Positions 23,599-36,144 of a stretch of DNA of 64,000 nt are shown here, in pieces (within the stretch, counting starts at the first letter, position 1; every line of letters begins with the position of its first letter). The notes beneath the pieces are model-generated. The model saw only the letters and a list, made by a program, of their open reading frames with translations. It did not search any database and was not told the origin of the DNA. Source of the stretch: Tetrapyrgos nigripes (lineage: Eukaryota > Basidiomycota > Agaricomycetes > Agaricales > Campanellaceae); contig JAACJM010000010.1 of assembly GCA_013368315.1 (NCBI GenBank), positions 248,001 to 312,000 of the forward strand, given 5' to 3'. The translations under genes were made by a program, and so were the position numbers.

Positions 23599-25663
23599 AT
23601 GCATCTCTCTTGTAGAGCACTCAGACTACTTCCTATCCTGCAGGTCCTATGGCCTTCCGTCATTGCCGACTCGTTTCTTTCCGATTCCCTAGTCCGGAAA
23701 GGTCAGGTGCAAAGTGTCCTCGAACATCAGCCCGTCCATCTCTCGGAATGCGAGAATGTAAAGGTAAGTGCCCCCATGCATCTTTCTTCATGTAAATCTC
23801 ATTCTTCCCAAGCCTACTGGCCCTATAGACACTACATTATGCGACTACGAGACGGTAGAAAGCGTAAATCGTGACCTATTCGATAATCTACACCAGCTGG
23901 TGCAAATGCCGTTCTTCAAGTACTTCCAAGTGAATAAACCCGAAATTCAACGGCCATTACAGTCTTGGCTGACTTCTTCCCACTTCCAGGTAGACCTGTA
24001 TCGTGAATGCCCCTTTTGGGATGACCATGGATCATGTAGCGACCCCGGATGTGCAATAACAACTATTGACGAGGTCATTCCAACCATCTTTGAACTGATC
24101 CTCGTACTGACTCTCCGTAGAGTGAAGTTCCGGAAAAATGGAGGACCAAAGCTCTCAGTGAAGTAGACTCTCCAGTGGAAGATGTGCGTTATCCTGTACT
24201 GTCTGTTTCTATTAAATGCTCATCCCATATAGCGACATCGACTACCCGGCTGTTATTATCGAGATTCGGATTTCTGTTTCCTAGATGATCATACAGAAGG
24301 AGACTACTTTGATTTATCTCTCGTTCCAGAACGCTTCACTGGATATTCCGGTCCCGATGCACATCGCATATGGCGTTCTATCTATGAAGAAAACTGTTTC
24401 GGTCTATCTGAATTTGCTCTCTTGAGCGGGAAATCGCCGTCTGCCGTGACACTACCGGATTCAATGACCGACGTGCTACGTGAAGACGGAGTAGACAACG
24501 ACCAATGTCTAGAAAAAAGGGTGTACTATAAAGTCATTTCTGGTATGGTCTGGTCCCCGATTTTGGACTCGCAGTAACTGAACCTCGGATATCAGGTCTT
24601 CATGCTTCCATCTCTACACATATCTGTATGGAATATCTAAACCAATCAACCGGAGAATGGGTGAGTCGCATTTTCGTGATCAGCGATCAGTTTGCTGACA
24701 ACTTTTTGCAGTATCCAAATCTTCAGTGCTTCGTTAACCGAATAGCATCCCATCCCGAACGTCTTCAATACATCTACTTCAACACTGTGTTGTTGCTCAG
24801 AGCAGTAGCACGCATAGAACCTTACTTATCGGCCTACGACTATTGCTCGACGGGGACTCACGAAGATGATGTTGAAACCGAAGCCAAACTATCAGATGTG
24901 CTGTCAATAGCCAAAAAGGCTGGCCGATTTGATGAAACAGTGCTATTCCGAGGTGAAAATGCCAATGTAAGACCCCATCGAAGCATCATCCGACCCCTTT
25001 ACTTAACTTTAACTAGGTTCTTAAAGAAGAGTTCAAAGTGCATTTCCGCAATGTGACCCGTATCATGGACTGTGTCGGATGCGACAAGTGTCGTCTATGG
25101 GGCAAGGTACAAACCACTGGAATCGCCACAGCGCTCAAGATACTCTTCGAACTAGATGAGAAAACACTGGAGTAGGTGTCTGTCTGTTCAGAACAAACCG
25201 AGCCCTTCTGACTCTAATGTTAATAGCCCTCGATCTAATGCTAATCTGCTGCAACGATCCGAGGTCGTTGCTCTTTTCAATACCCTTCACCGATTCAGTG
25301 AAAGTCTCGAAGCGTACAACATGTTCCGCCGGATGTGGTCAGAAATCAGTGCCTCGGAATCAGAAGAGCTGATATACGAAGCCGAGAGGGCCGCAGCCGG
25401 AATCGTAAGTTTTCCATCTCTCCTCTTCCGAATCAAATTGACGGTATGTGCAGCCCCGAACGGTCGCGCAACCCATACCTTCGGCTATATTCGGAGAGGC
25501 CCGAGTACGGCTAGGAACTTTCTTGCATTTCTGCAAGGAGAATACTCTGGAATGTGTAGCGAGAATCGTCAGGATGTGGATGAGAGGAATGCGATCAATG
25601 AGTTCAGTCTTTAGTCCCTCTGGAAAAGAATATGGACCCACAAGTAGTAGTGACGAGCTATAA
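23599..25663 (+). CDS. ERO1: ER oxidoreductin Ero1
   Basis: FAD-dependent thiol oxidase of the ER lumen that reoxidises protein disulfide isomerase. It starts with a signal peptide ([18 protein letters not shown]). Visible family features are [37 protein letters not shown] with the shuttle-type cysteines, [13 protein letters not shown], the FAD-region [14 protein letters not shown], and the active-site [12 protein letters not shown] (CxxCxxC). Nine or so introns of about 45-70 bases are needed. It ends GPTSSSDEL; the last four residues resemble the (K/H)DEL retrieval signal. A consensus UPR element lies just upstream. The stop at 25661 is 76 bases before the next gene. Confidence 0.94.
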
Positions 25664-25739
25664 CAGATCGGCAAACGGATGTATTACTGTACATAGTTAC
25701 CATAGTCTTGCTTAACCTTGCTTTCGCTTCTCATGTATA

Positions 25740-27530
25740 ATGATCCTTCTCGACGCTGAAGACCAGCAGCAACACCCCAAACTCCAATATCATGTCGCTG
25801 GCGCGACTGCTCGTCCTCCAGAATCCAGCTTGAACGCTTCACAACCTTCCCTCCCTGATTATGAGACTTCCCAAGCGCAGCACAGTCCACAACCCTTCCT
25901 CAATCGCAAATATCCCTTTTTCAATACCGTCGATACTCGCTTTTGGAGGGCTGCTCTTTATGCACTAGCAATATACGTTGTCCTTACAATCGCCATTGGT
26001 GTCCCTCTGCTAATCACAGTGAGTACGATGCCATTGTGCTGCGCAAACGCTCACCTCTATTCTTATAGAGAATAGCTAAACACAAAATACCTCATCCACA
26101 CCCCGCAGATTCCTCATTTTTAGCTACTCCTCTTGAATATGCGAATGCTAAAGTCTTTGCTATGGACCGTAACTGCAATGCATGGGATATTTCAGATGAA
26201 TTTAGTGCAAGGTTTGTTCATCTGCTTTAATATTTTTCGAAACCCCGCAAACACTTCTCCGACAGCGTCTCGCATTCTTTATCAGCCCAAGGTTCCTTCT
26301 CCATTCGTTCCACTGCATGGCAAGAAGCTGCAGCCGAGACTGGTTCTCCAATCTACGGAAACTTAACCGTGGATGTCAACCCCGACCCAAGCGTCTCGTC
26401 TGCAGTTTTCCATGTCACTGTATTATCCTCAATCCCTCTGTTTTATGAGAACTCTCATATATGTTTCAATGATGATGGCTCTGATCGAGGGCTTTCAGTA
26501 TACGTGAGTTATTTTTCTCCTGCTCGACTTGTTCTTAACAAAACATGGTTTGCATCCAGATCCCCTCTAACTTTAGTGGATCCGAATCCCTTACTATCAA
26601 TGTCTTCCTTCTCTTCCCTCAGACGACTGTTCTCTCATTAAACAACCTTGTCACGTATCTACCCATGTTCTCGCAAAGAATTGGTGCTCTTGCTCCTCGA
26701 GTTTCTTTTGATCAGGTTGAAATAGAGGGCTCCAGTATGGACATCCACTGTGATGTGAGTATACGTAACTTTGTACTTTTATCATTGATTGAGCTGCTTG
26801 TACAGTCCCTCAAAGCGCGACAGATCACTGTGCAGAACAGTCTTGCTGCTATTTCTGGCTCTTATAATGCTTCATCAAGTCTAAAGCTGGACACTATCAG
26901 CGCGTCGGTACTTTGATTTATCAAACCTTTCAAAAGCTGACTCTCGTCTTCAGCCCTATCAATGCTAACATCACGCTCGTGCAAGACGATACAAGTAAAG
27001 CCCCAACATATCTGTCTCTCGACACTGGAAACGGGTGCGTGCTACACTCAAACTCATCCCAAAAAGACTCATTTATCGCCCACAGCGAAATCAATGCCAA
27101 CGTCACCATGCTCGCGGATGCTTCACAACTCGTGCTGCACCCTATGATTTATATGGGTCATGTCAAAAATTTCAATGCCCCTCTACGGTTAAACGTTGCA
27201 CATCATCCGTCCACACCTCCCGCTCGTCTTGAGCTGATAGTCGAGAACCATCAAGCAGAATCTAACGTCACGTTGGATGACAAGTTTGTTGGGATCTTCG
27301 ATGTACAATCAAAGCTTTCATCTGCCAGTGTGGAGTGGGATAATCATGGTAGTGGGAGCTCCCCTACGAGGAATGTGGTATACGACGAGACAAGTTCCAC
27401 AAGTAGGAGACACGGCTGGATCGGCTGGGGTTCGAGACCAGAAAAATGGGACCAGCATAAAGAAGGACGGGTAGTACTGGTATCATCACTAAGTCCAGTA
27501 CTACTTCAACTCGGGTCGGGAATGTCATGA
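25740..27530 (+). CDS. single-pass membrane protein of unknown function
   Basis: I recognise the architecture but not a named function. The N-terminal 65 residues are cytoplasmic-looking and Pro/Gln/Ser-rich. One transmembrane segment follows (ALYALAIYVVLTIAIGVPLL). The long remaining part is presumably luminal or extracellular and rich in Asn-X-Ser/Thr sites: NLTVDVNPDPS, SSAVFHVTVL, SLTINVFLLFPQTT, NANITLVQDDTS, NANVTMLAD, ESNVTLDDKF. The SxxxxLxVxxNP phrases suggest beta-sandwich or adhesin-like modules. Introns at about 26020, 26212, 26503, 26755 and 26909 restore one frame. Similar one-helix beta-rich proteins are common in Agaricomycetes (recollection, not checked). It is co-directional with ERO1 and ATP sulfurylase, without evident functional link. 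Confidence 0.75.
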
Positions 27531-27715
27531 GAGGTTCTGTATTACTAGTTTACATTTGGACATTTGTAATGTTTCTACAGTAAGGAGACTGATAATCACA
27601 AAGGCTTTACATGCTTTACAAGTAACTCGGTATTAGTAACTTCAGGACGCGCGAAAACTTACTGAAAACCGATTCCCACATATTGCGTGATTGTGAATCA
27701 TCGAACTTTACCTGC

Positions 27716-27725
27716 TCTATATAAG
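27716..27725 (+). promoter_or_regulatory. probable TATA box of ATP sulfurylase gene
   Basis: CTATATAAGA stands about 70 bases before the ATG at 27795. It is a good match to a TATA consensus and fits an inducible metabolic gene. Confidence 0.5.
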
Positions 27726-27794
27726 AACCGGAGGCCCCATGAAGCCTAAACTTAAGTACTCTCCCGCTGTCCCTACCGAGTCTATCCTACTTTA

Positions 27795-30049
<2,255 letters not shown>

Positions 30050-30261
30050 TCTCTACATTTGTCTGCATCTTTGGACTGGCTGGTTTATGAGCCATTGACT
30101 ATTGACTTTGGGTTTCTCCACGATTGTGCAATTAGATGCTGTTGTTGTTAGATATTACATTTTTTGTTTTACATATGGATGAGTAGGATAGAAGAAGCGA
30201 GATTACATATGGACTGTACAATACAATACATACACTTCATTACAACAAGGAATGAATGTTT

Positions 30262-33200
30262 TTACACCCTCTGACTATCAGGATACACCCCTGGACTTGA
30301 GTCTGAGCTCTGTCCCTGTCCGTCTGATGAGAACATGTCGCGCTCGCGCTCGACATACCGTCCCCAATCATCAAAGCTACACAAGCATCAGGATGGGAGG
30401 ATAGGAGAAGTAACAACAGTGAGAACTTACTTGAAACTAGTCGGTGCAGACATCCACAAATTGGCGTTGAGATCCAATGCTTCAGCCAATGCGGCATTAT
30501 GTATATGCTGATTTTGCACATGCGGACCAACTTGAAAAGAACCCATGTTTTCATGGGGAGCCTTGGGGAGATAAGCATGCGAATCAGCGAACAAGGAGTC
30601 GAAGACGGTGTGGTCGATCTGGTTTGAAAGGCTGCTGGGTTGTGGTATATAGGTACCGACATAGTCAGGCATGTTAGAGGATACTGGTACAGACACCTTA
30701 TAGTTCTTGTTGTATTGGTCCATCGGTGGTGCTGTTTGTGTGTGTCCGACATTGACTGGCGCTGTGTTGGGATTGAAGGATCTCTGCAGTTCCGCAGGCT
30801 GACCATAGGGAGAAGTGGTATGAGAATGGGATACAAAAGGCATATTTGGTGTTTCAGACGGAATTCCGTTGTGAAGTTGCTCAGTGAAAGGGCTCTGAGT
30901 GGAGTGCTGGCCCGAAGCTCCAGAACTAGTACACATGGGAGTGTCTGAATCTCGGGAACGCTTTTTGGTTGGTGCGACAAGGTCAGCCGGATTAAGGTCG
31001 CGCGCGAGCTCCGCAAGGATGTCGCAGAACCTTCCAGCTACTGTCCACCTTGATTGCGATAATACGCCAAAGGTCAGTCAGATCGTCTCAAAGTTAGTTT
31101 CTGAATGACAAACCGATCACAGGCATTGAAGATTCCAATCATCTTCTGTACATCCCACAATTCTCGCTGAGGATCTATCCTGATACCTGCACGTTTGCTA
31201 CCCCAGATGTTGAACAACAACACCACAGCAGCCGTGAAACACGCATTCTGCCAAGAAGTATTCGAGATGTTAGAACACTGATGATCGTCTTTAGGGCAAG
31301 ACACAAACCAGCACATAAGGCAAACCGACGATCCCTCGTTGGGCATGAACCTCTGCGACATGAATACAAGCCCTAGCAGAATTCGTGCATATGGCCAGGG
31401 ATGGAAACGATATTGATGATTTCCTTTGTAAGAATGGCCTGTGCGTCTGTATCTGGCAGTGGTAGTATTGAATGTACAAAAAAGCTGATTGTTGAAAGAA
31501 GAGTTTGTCGGTTCTGTTGGGATCCCAACGCACTGCAAGCACATCCGTCAATTGGCTTCAGAGCAACAGCGAAAGACAAGACGAGACTCACAATGTTCCG
31601 GTATCGAGTTTACCCAGGAATTTAATGATGAATCCAACTCCGCGACGGTAGCAGCCTCCCAGTCACCAACAAGTCCCAAAAGAATCTTGGACTTTTTGGT
31701 TGAATATAATGTGCGCAGAGTAAACGCCAGGATTTCACAGAGTTTCAGATGCCAGATGAAACACGAAACGACTGAAGGTTTATCAGGGGGCTGCTGAAAT
31801 GCAAGAGTAGGATCTGGATTTTCCCAAAACCTGAAAGTTTATCAGGGGACTGCTGAATTGCAAGAGTAGAATCTGGATTTTTCCAAAACTCACTCATCAT
31901 CGACTTCTATAGGAGGTTCGACATCAAAATCTTCATCTCGTATTGAGGAAGGACGTCCGACAAAACAGCTGATGAGTCTGTCAAGTGAGACAAGAACCCT
32001 GGAAATCTCTGGTTGAGTAACCATGACAAACGGTAGCACAGCAGTTGGAGTGACTCTACCAGAAGGCTCTCTTCTTCAGCTCGGCCTCTGTAGTCCATTT
32101 ATAGCCGTCTGGTTTACGACGGTGTACGCCCAATTCTTGGGCAAATCGTATCCCTGATTTCGTTCAGCTGAAAGCAAAACATGATGAAACGTATAACGAA
32201 CCAATTGAAACCAAGGTCCAAGAGGCTTGCGGGCAAGATGAGCCAATTAAATAGAGAGTAGCTAGCTGTCAAGGCATCAGCAAAGATGCTTGTCTGTCAA
32301 GAACGGACACATACACAATAAACCTGCAGTTCGAACAAGGTAGGTATCTCGAATAATGATTGACGGATGACTTCAACTTGTCTATACCACTGCCATCCTG
32401 CTGAGAGCTCTTCGCCTGAGATGGCAAGAACTCGAGGATCTTCGGAATAGCGGGACGCTAGTGCGCAGACCAGGAGTACGGTGGCACCGAACTGATGATT
32501 TCGTAGGTGCAAACCTTGGGTAATGTTCCTCTTGAAGGTGGGAGCATGTAAAACTGGGAGGAAAGCGTTTACTTTCTCAAAGTAAAGAGATATGAGATGA
32601 ACTAATAAATCGTTCTCCGGAAATGTATAAGTTGGTGTGTGCTGCTGAGGGATCTCCCACTGCGGAGACAATCAGGAAATGGTTACCGAATAGAAAACGG
32701 CCACGTACATGTTGAGCCGTCCACTGGAGAGACAATCAGGAAAGGGTTCTCGAATAAAAGCGGTCACGTACAAATTTGGGTCTCTTAAAGTGTCTGGAGT
32801 TGAAGCTATCAACACCAGTGAATTCGCTTTTGACGACATGTGCACTTTTCATCAACATGAAGCCACTTGAATCGCCAAAGAAGCGTTTATCAACTGCATC
32901 CAGAGAGAGCAGCTTGAGATGTTCCGCTAGTGCAATATGAGCAAGATCTTCGTCGTCATGGGTTACGGCGGTGGACGAAGGTGAATCGGCGCTAGGAGGG
33001 TGAATTGGAAGTGGACTTCCGCCAGAAATGTTGCTGAGACTGGGTGGACTTGGTGTATTGTTAGGAGCATCCTTGCTAGTCAAATCTTGCAGATTTCCGC
33101 CTGCAGAGACCTAACATTGAAATTTGGTAAAATCCAAATTTCACTGAGTCTTAGCTGAGACGCACCTTCCGTAATGTCTCCTCAAGTTCCTTAACCCTCT

Positions 33201-33744
33201 TTTCCAGATTATCAACATAACTTGATTGATGTTCAAAGCTGAGCTAGACCATGAAGGACTATACACCTACGCGCTTTTAGGGCCTCTTTTCTGTAAAGGC
33301 GAGTTGTGAGCAACTGTCAACCCAAAGGAGAACAACTTACCTTGGGGGGTTCTGAATGGGTGCATTCCAAACTGAAAGCAATGCAATTTGAGCATCGGTT
33401 TCCGGGCATGTTTGCGCTATCACCTGAGACATGGTGAGGAACTAGTATTCCCAAGTTTGCACGAAACGCACATTTCACTAAGAAAAATGATGAGCCAGTG
33501 GAAGTAGTAGAGTAACAGGGACATACATGCCTTTCTTCCTGTATGACAGGTCAGTCCAAAACGTGATTGGGGTTGAGTAGCAGCCTAAGTAGAAGACTTA
33601 CCGTCCTATTGAGGCGAGTAAGTTAATAAAGATGTAGAATACGAGAGTAGTTCACATACTGCAAGTATCGCAAGCCCCTTGAAGACGACGTTTCTTCCAT
33701 CCCTGCGGTATTGAGGAGGGAACGTCTTGTTCGTCAGAAGACAT
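30262..33744 (-). CDS. Zn2Cys6 transcription factor with fungal-specific domain, extreme intron/microexon structure
   Basis: Nuclear regulator with an N-terminal zinc cluster and the fungal-specific middle domain (PF04082 type). Exons at the start, in coding order: 33660-33744, 33602-33605 (4 nt), 33531-33538 (8 nt), 33472-33477 (6 nt), 33341-33423, 33271-33290 (20 nt), 33166-33220, 32772-33110, 32709-32723 (15 nt), 32324-32659. Joined, they read CDTCRRKKVKCDS and NRCSNCIAFSLECTH, then a coiled-coil linker (VDNLEKRVKELEETL). The middle domain follows: DLLVHLISLYFEKVNAFLPV, FGATVLLVCALASRYSED, IRFAQELGVHRRKPDG and WVLVSLDRLISCFVGRPSS. The C-terminus is Gln/Asn/Pro-rich and ends VYPDSQRV. The 8-nt exon is followed by a GC-AG intron (33478-33530). 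The intron at 31831-31893 copies the next exon. It is divergent from the PrpD gene. Target genes are unknown. Confidence 0.9.
31772..31889 (-). repeat. 59-bp tandem duplication: intron copy beside exon copy
   Basis: Two abutting 59-base units, 31831-31889 and 31772-31830, differ at five positions (54/59 identical). On the coding strand the first unit, with four preceding bases GTGA, forms a GT..AG intron (31831-31893). The second unit is translated as FWENPDPTLAFQQPPDKPS. The intron's 3' AG is the copy of the CAG that ends the unit inside the exon. Confidence 0.92.
32660..32771 (-). repeat. two near-copy introns flanking a 15-nt exon
   Basis: Intron 32724-32771 (48 nt) and intron 32660-32708 (49 nt) align over their full length: both begin GTACGTG(A/G)CCG and share TTTCCTGATTGTCTC before the acceptor. 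Between them the 15-nt exon 32709-32723 codes WTAQH. The exon after the second intron begins TGGGAGATCC, resembling the small exon's TGGACGGCTC, so the duplicated unit is about 63 bases. Confidence 0.85.
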
Positions 33745-34058
33745 TGGAGACAAGTTTAAAGATAGTAGAAAGTATTCTGATGGCTGACGTTATTCGGAGG
33801 CAAATCATGCAATCACGTGGAATGGTCGTCGGGAATCGTGAGCGGTATGCTGGTAGTCTGTTAAACCTAAGAAGGAGCGAGGATCTACTCCATTTTACTC
33901 TTTAAGACAGAAAAGCAGACATACCAAAGTGTTAATGAAGGCTGAAAAAGTTTAATTTGAACTACATAAAAACAGGCACATCTTGCACCCGAACCGGTAT
34001 GCCCAGCCGAAGCCCGATATAAGTGTGGGGAACCCGGAAGACTTTGGAACTGCCACCC
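33745..34058. promoter_or_regulatory. divergent promoter, Zn2Cys6 regulator and PrpD-family gene
   Basis: A 314-base gap between two divergent start codons. The sequence CCGAACCGG near 33990 has the look of a zinc-cluster half-site pair, but it is short and unproven. No gene fits in this gap. Confidence 0.4.
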
Positions 34059-35921
34059 ATGTTGAGAAGCAGTCTCAGGTCCTTCTCGAGGCCTTTCCTT
34101 CGTTCATCTCCAAACTACCTTCTTCCTACGTACTCTTTCAGTCGTGCTCCCCGTTTCCGTCCAATGTCTCATCACGCCGGAGAGTCTACCTTGCGTCCCG
34201 ATCCTGACAAAGTCCTCCAGGACATTGCAGACTACGTCCACAACTACAAGATCGATTCTACTCTCGCTTTTGAGACTGCCCGACTCTGTCTGATTGACAC
34301 TATTGGATGTGGTCTTGAAGGTTTGCGTTTCCCAGAGTGTACCAAGCTACTTGGCCCGGTCGTGGAGGGAACCGTAGTTCCGAACGGTATGTTCATTATT
34401 TTACTCCTGTCTTCGCCTTCTCATTCTCTGCTATAGGTACCAAAGTTCCCGGAACCAACTACCAACTTGACCCGATTCGTGGTGCATTCAACATTGGCAC
34501 CATCATTCGATGGCTCGATTTTAACGACTGCTTCTTGGCTGCTGAATGTATGTTTCTCCAATACAATTACTACTATCGCTCATCTTACGCTGTCCAGGGG
34601 GGCACCCTTCCGACAACCTCGGTGCCATCCTCGCTGTCGCTGACCACTTGACGCGTCAGGGCCAGAAATTCACCGTTCAGGACCTCTTGGAAGGCATGAT
34701 CAAAGCGCACGAAATTCAGGGCTCCCTTGCACTCCTCAACTCTTTCAACAGAGTTGGTCTCGACCACGTCGTTCTTGTCAAAGTTGCATCAACTGCCGTT
34801 GTTTCAAAGATGCTCGGTCTTAACCGCGAGCAGACCATTGACGCCATCTCGCAAGCTTGGGTCGATGGTCAATCTTTGCGGACTTACCGACATGCACCCA
34901 ACACAGTTCCACGAAAGTCTTGGGCTGCAGGAGACGCGTGTTCTCGTGCTGTGAACCTTGCATTGCTCGTCAAGAAGGGCGAAAAGGGTATGCCCTCGGT
35001 TTTGACCGCCAAGACCTGGGGTTTCTATGATGTCCTCTTCAAGGTGAGTTTTCTCTCTTGATACTATTTCGCAGGAGCTTACCACACCTCTCCAGGGCAA
35101 GCCTTTCGAGTTCCAAATCCCATACGGTTCCTACATCATGGAGAATGTCCTCTTCAAGATTTCCTACCCTGCCGAGTTCCATGCGCAGACCGCTGTAGAG
35201 GCTGCTCACATCATCCATGCCAAACTGAAGGAAATGGGCAAGACCTCTGACGATATCAAGAGTGTCAGAATTAGGACTCAGGAAGCCGCTATCAGGATTA
35301 TCGACAAGCAAGGTCCTTTGGACAACTTTGCTGACCGAGAGTAGGTTGATTGTTGACAGTTCTTGGATGCTAGCATTAACGCCTTCACTATAGCCACGCT
35401 ATCAATTACATGGTCGCATATCCTCTCATCTTTGGTGAACTCACTTCGGAAAGCTAGTAAGTTTTGCCTCTGGTGTCTGATAAGAATGCCATTTTGACAG
35501 CCTTCCAGCACAGACGCATCTGCCGCTGACCCAAGGATTGACGCTCTGCGTGCAAAAATCTATTGTGTCGAAGACCAACGTTTCAGTGTTGACTACCATG
35601 ATCCAGCCAAACGTTCCATCGGAAATGCTCTCCTTGTCGAACTCAATGACGGCACTGTTCTGGACGAAGTCGAAGTTGAATATCCTGTTGGCCACAAGAG
35701 ACGAAGAGAAGAAGGCACACCTCTGCTCATGGCCAAGTTCAGGAGACACATCTCTCACCACTACGATGATGCTCACCAGAAGAAGTATGTCGTTCCACTC
35801 AATCACAGTTTTGGTCACCACTAATCGGTGCAAACGTAGGATTCTGGACACTGTTACCGACAAAGCATCGCTGTCCAAGTTGCCCGTTGACAAATTCACT
35901 GATCTCTTCGTTAAGGCTTGA
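34059..35921 (+). CDS. MmgE/PrpD-family 2-methylcitrate dehydratase, probably mitochondrial
   Basis: Expected to dehydrate 2-methylcitrate to 2-methylaconitate in propionate breakdown (methylcitrate cycle). The start at 34059 gives a leader rich in Arg, Ser and Phe ([17 protein letters not shown]) that fits a mitochondrial presequence; an ATG 36 bases upstream is also open. The body shows [103 protein letters not shown] and [13 protein letters not shown], all typical of PrpD proteins. Five introns are used, at about 34387, 34547, 35044, 35344 and 35458, with a sixth near 35786. It is divergent from a Zn2Cys6 regulator, which may control it (inference). Confidence 0.92.
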
Positions 35922-36144
35922 TCAAAACGAGTGTTTCTCGTGTACTACGAATTTATGACCTGTATACATGAGTACATCGATAGAACATTATTTACAGTCA
36001 TAAACAGACAACATTGCGATTCCGGGGACCGAAGTCCAATTCATAAATACTACGGGTGCGACAAGGTAACAGCGAAAACATGGTCTGCAGAATTAGGGAT
36101 AAGAGCGCGGCTGGATAAAGGATGGAAAAGATGAAAAGGAAAAT
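35922..36144. other. convergent 3' intergenic stretch
   Basis: About 220 bases between convergent stops of the PrpD gene and the unknown gene at 36145-38384. It holds both 3' UTRs. Nothing else was seen. Confidence 0.4.

Noticed and set aside
27540..27794. Sulfur-regulator (Cys3/Met4-type) binding sites before ATP sulfurylase
   Set aside because: I searched by eye for CACGTG and ATGRYRYCAT-like sites and found no convincing match, only the TATA box.
33980..34020. CCG/CGG pairs as a binding site for the neighbouring Zn2Cys6 regulator
   Set aside because: Too short and not repeated; such triplets are frequent, and the regulator's site preference is unknown.
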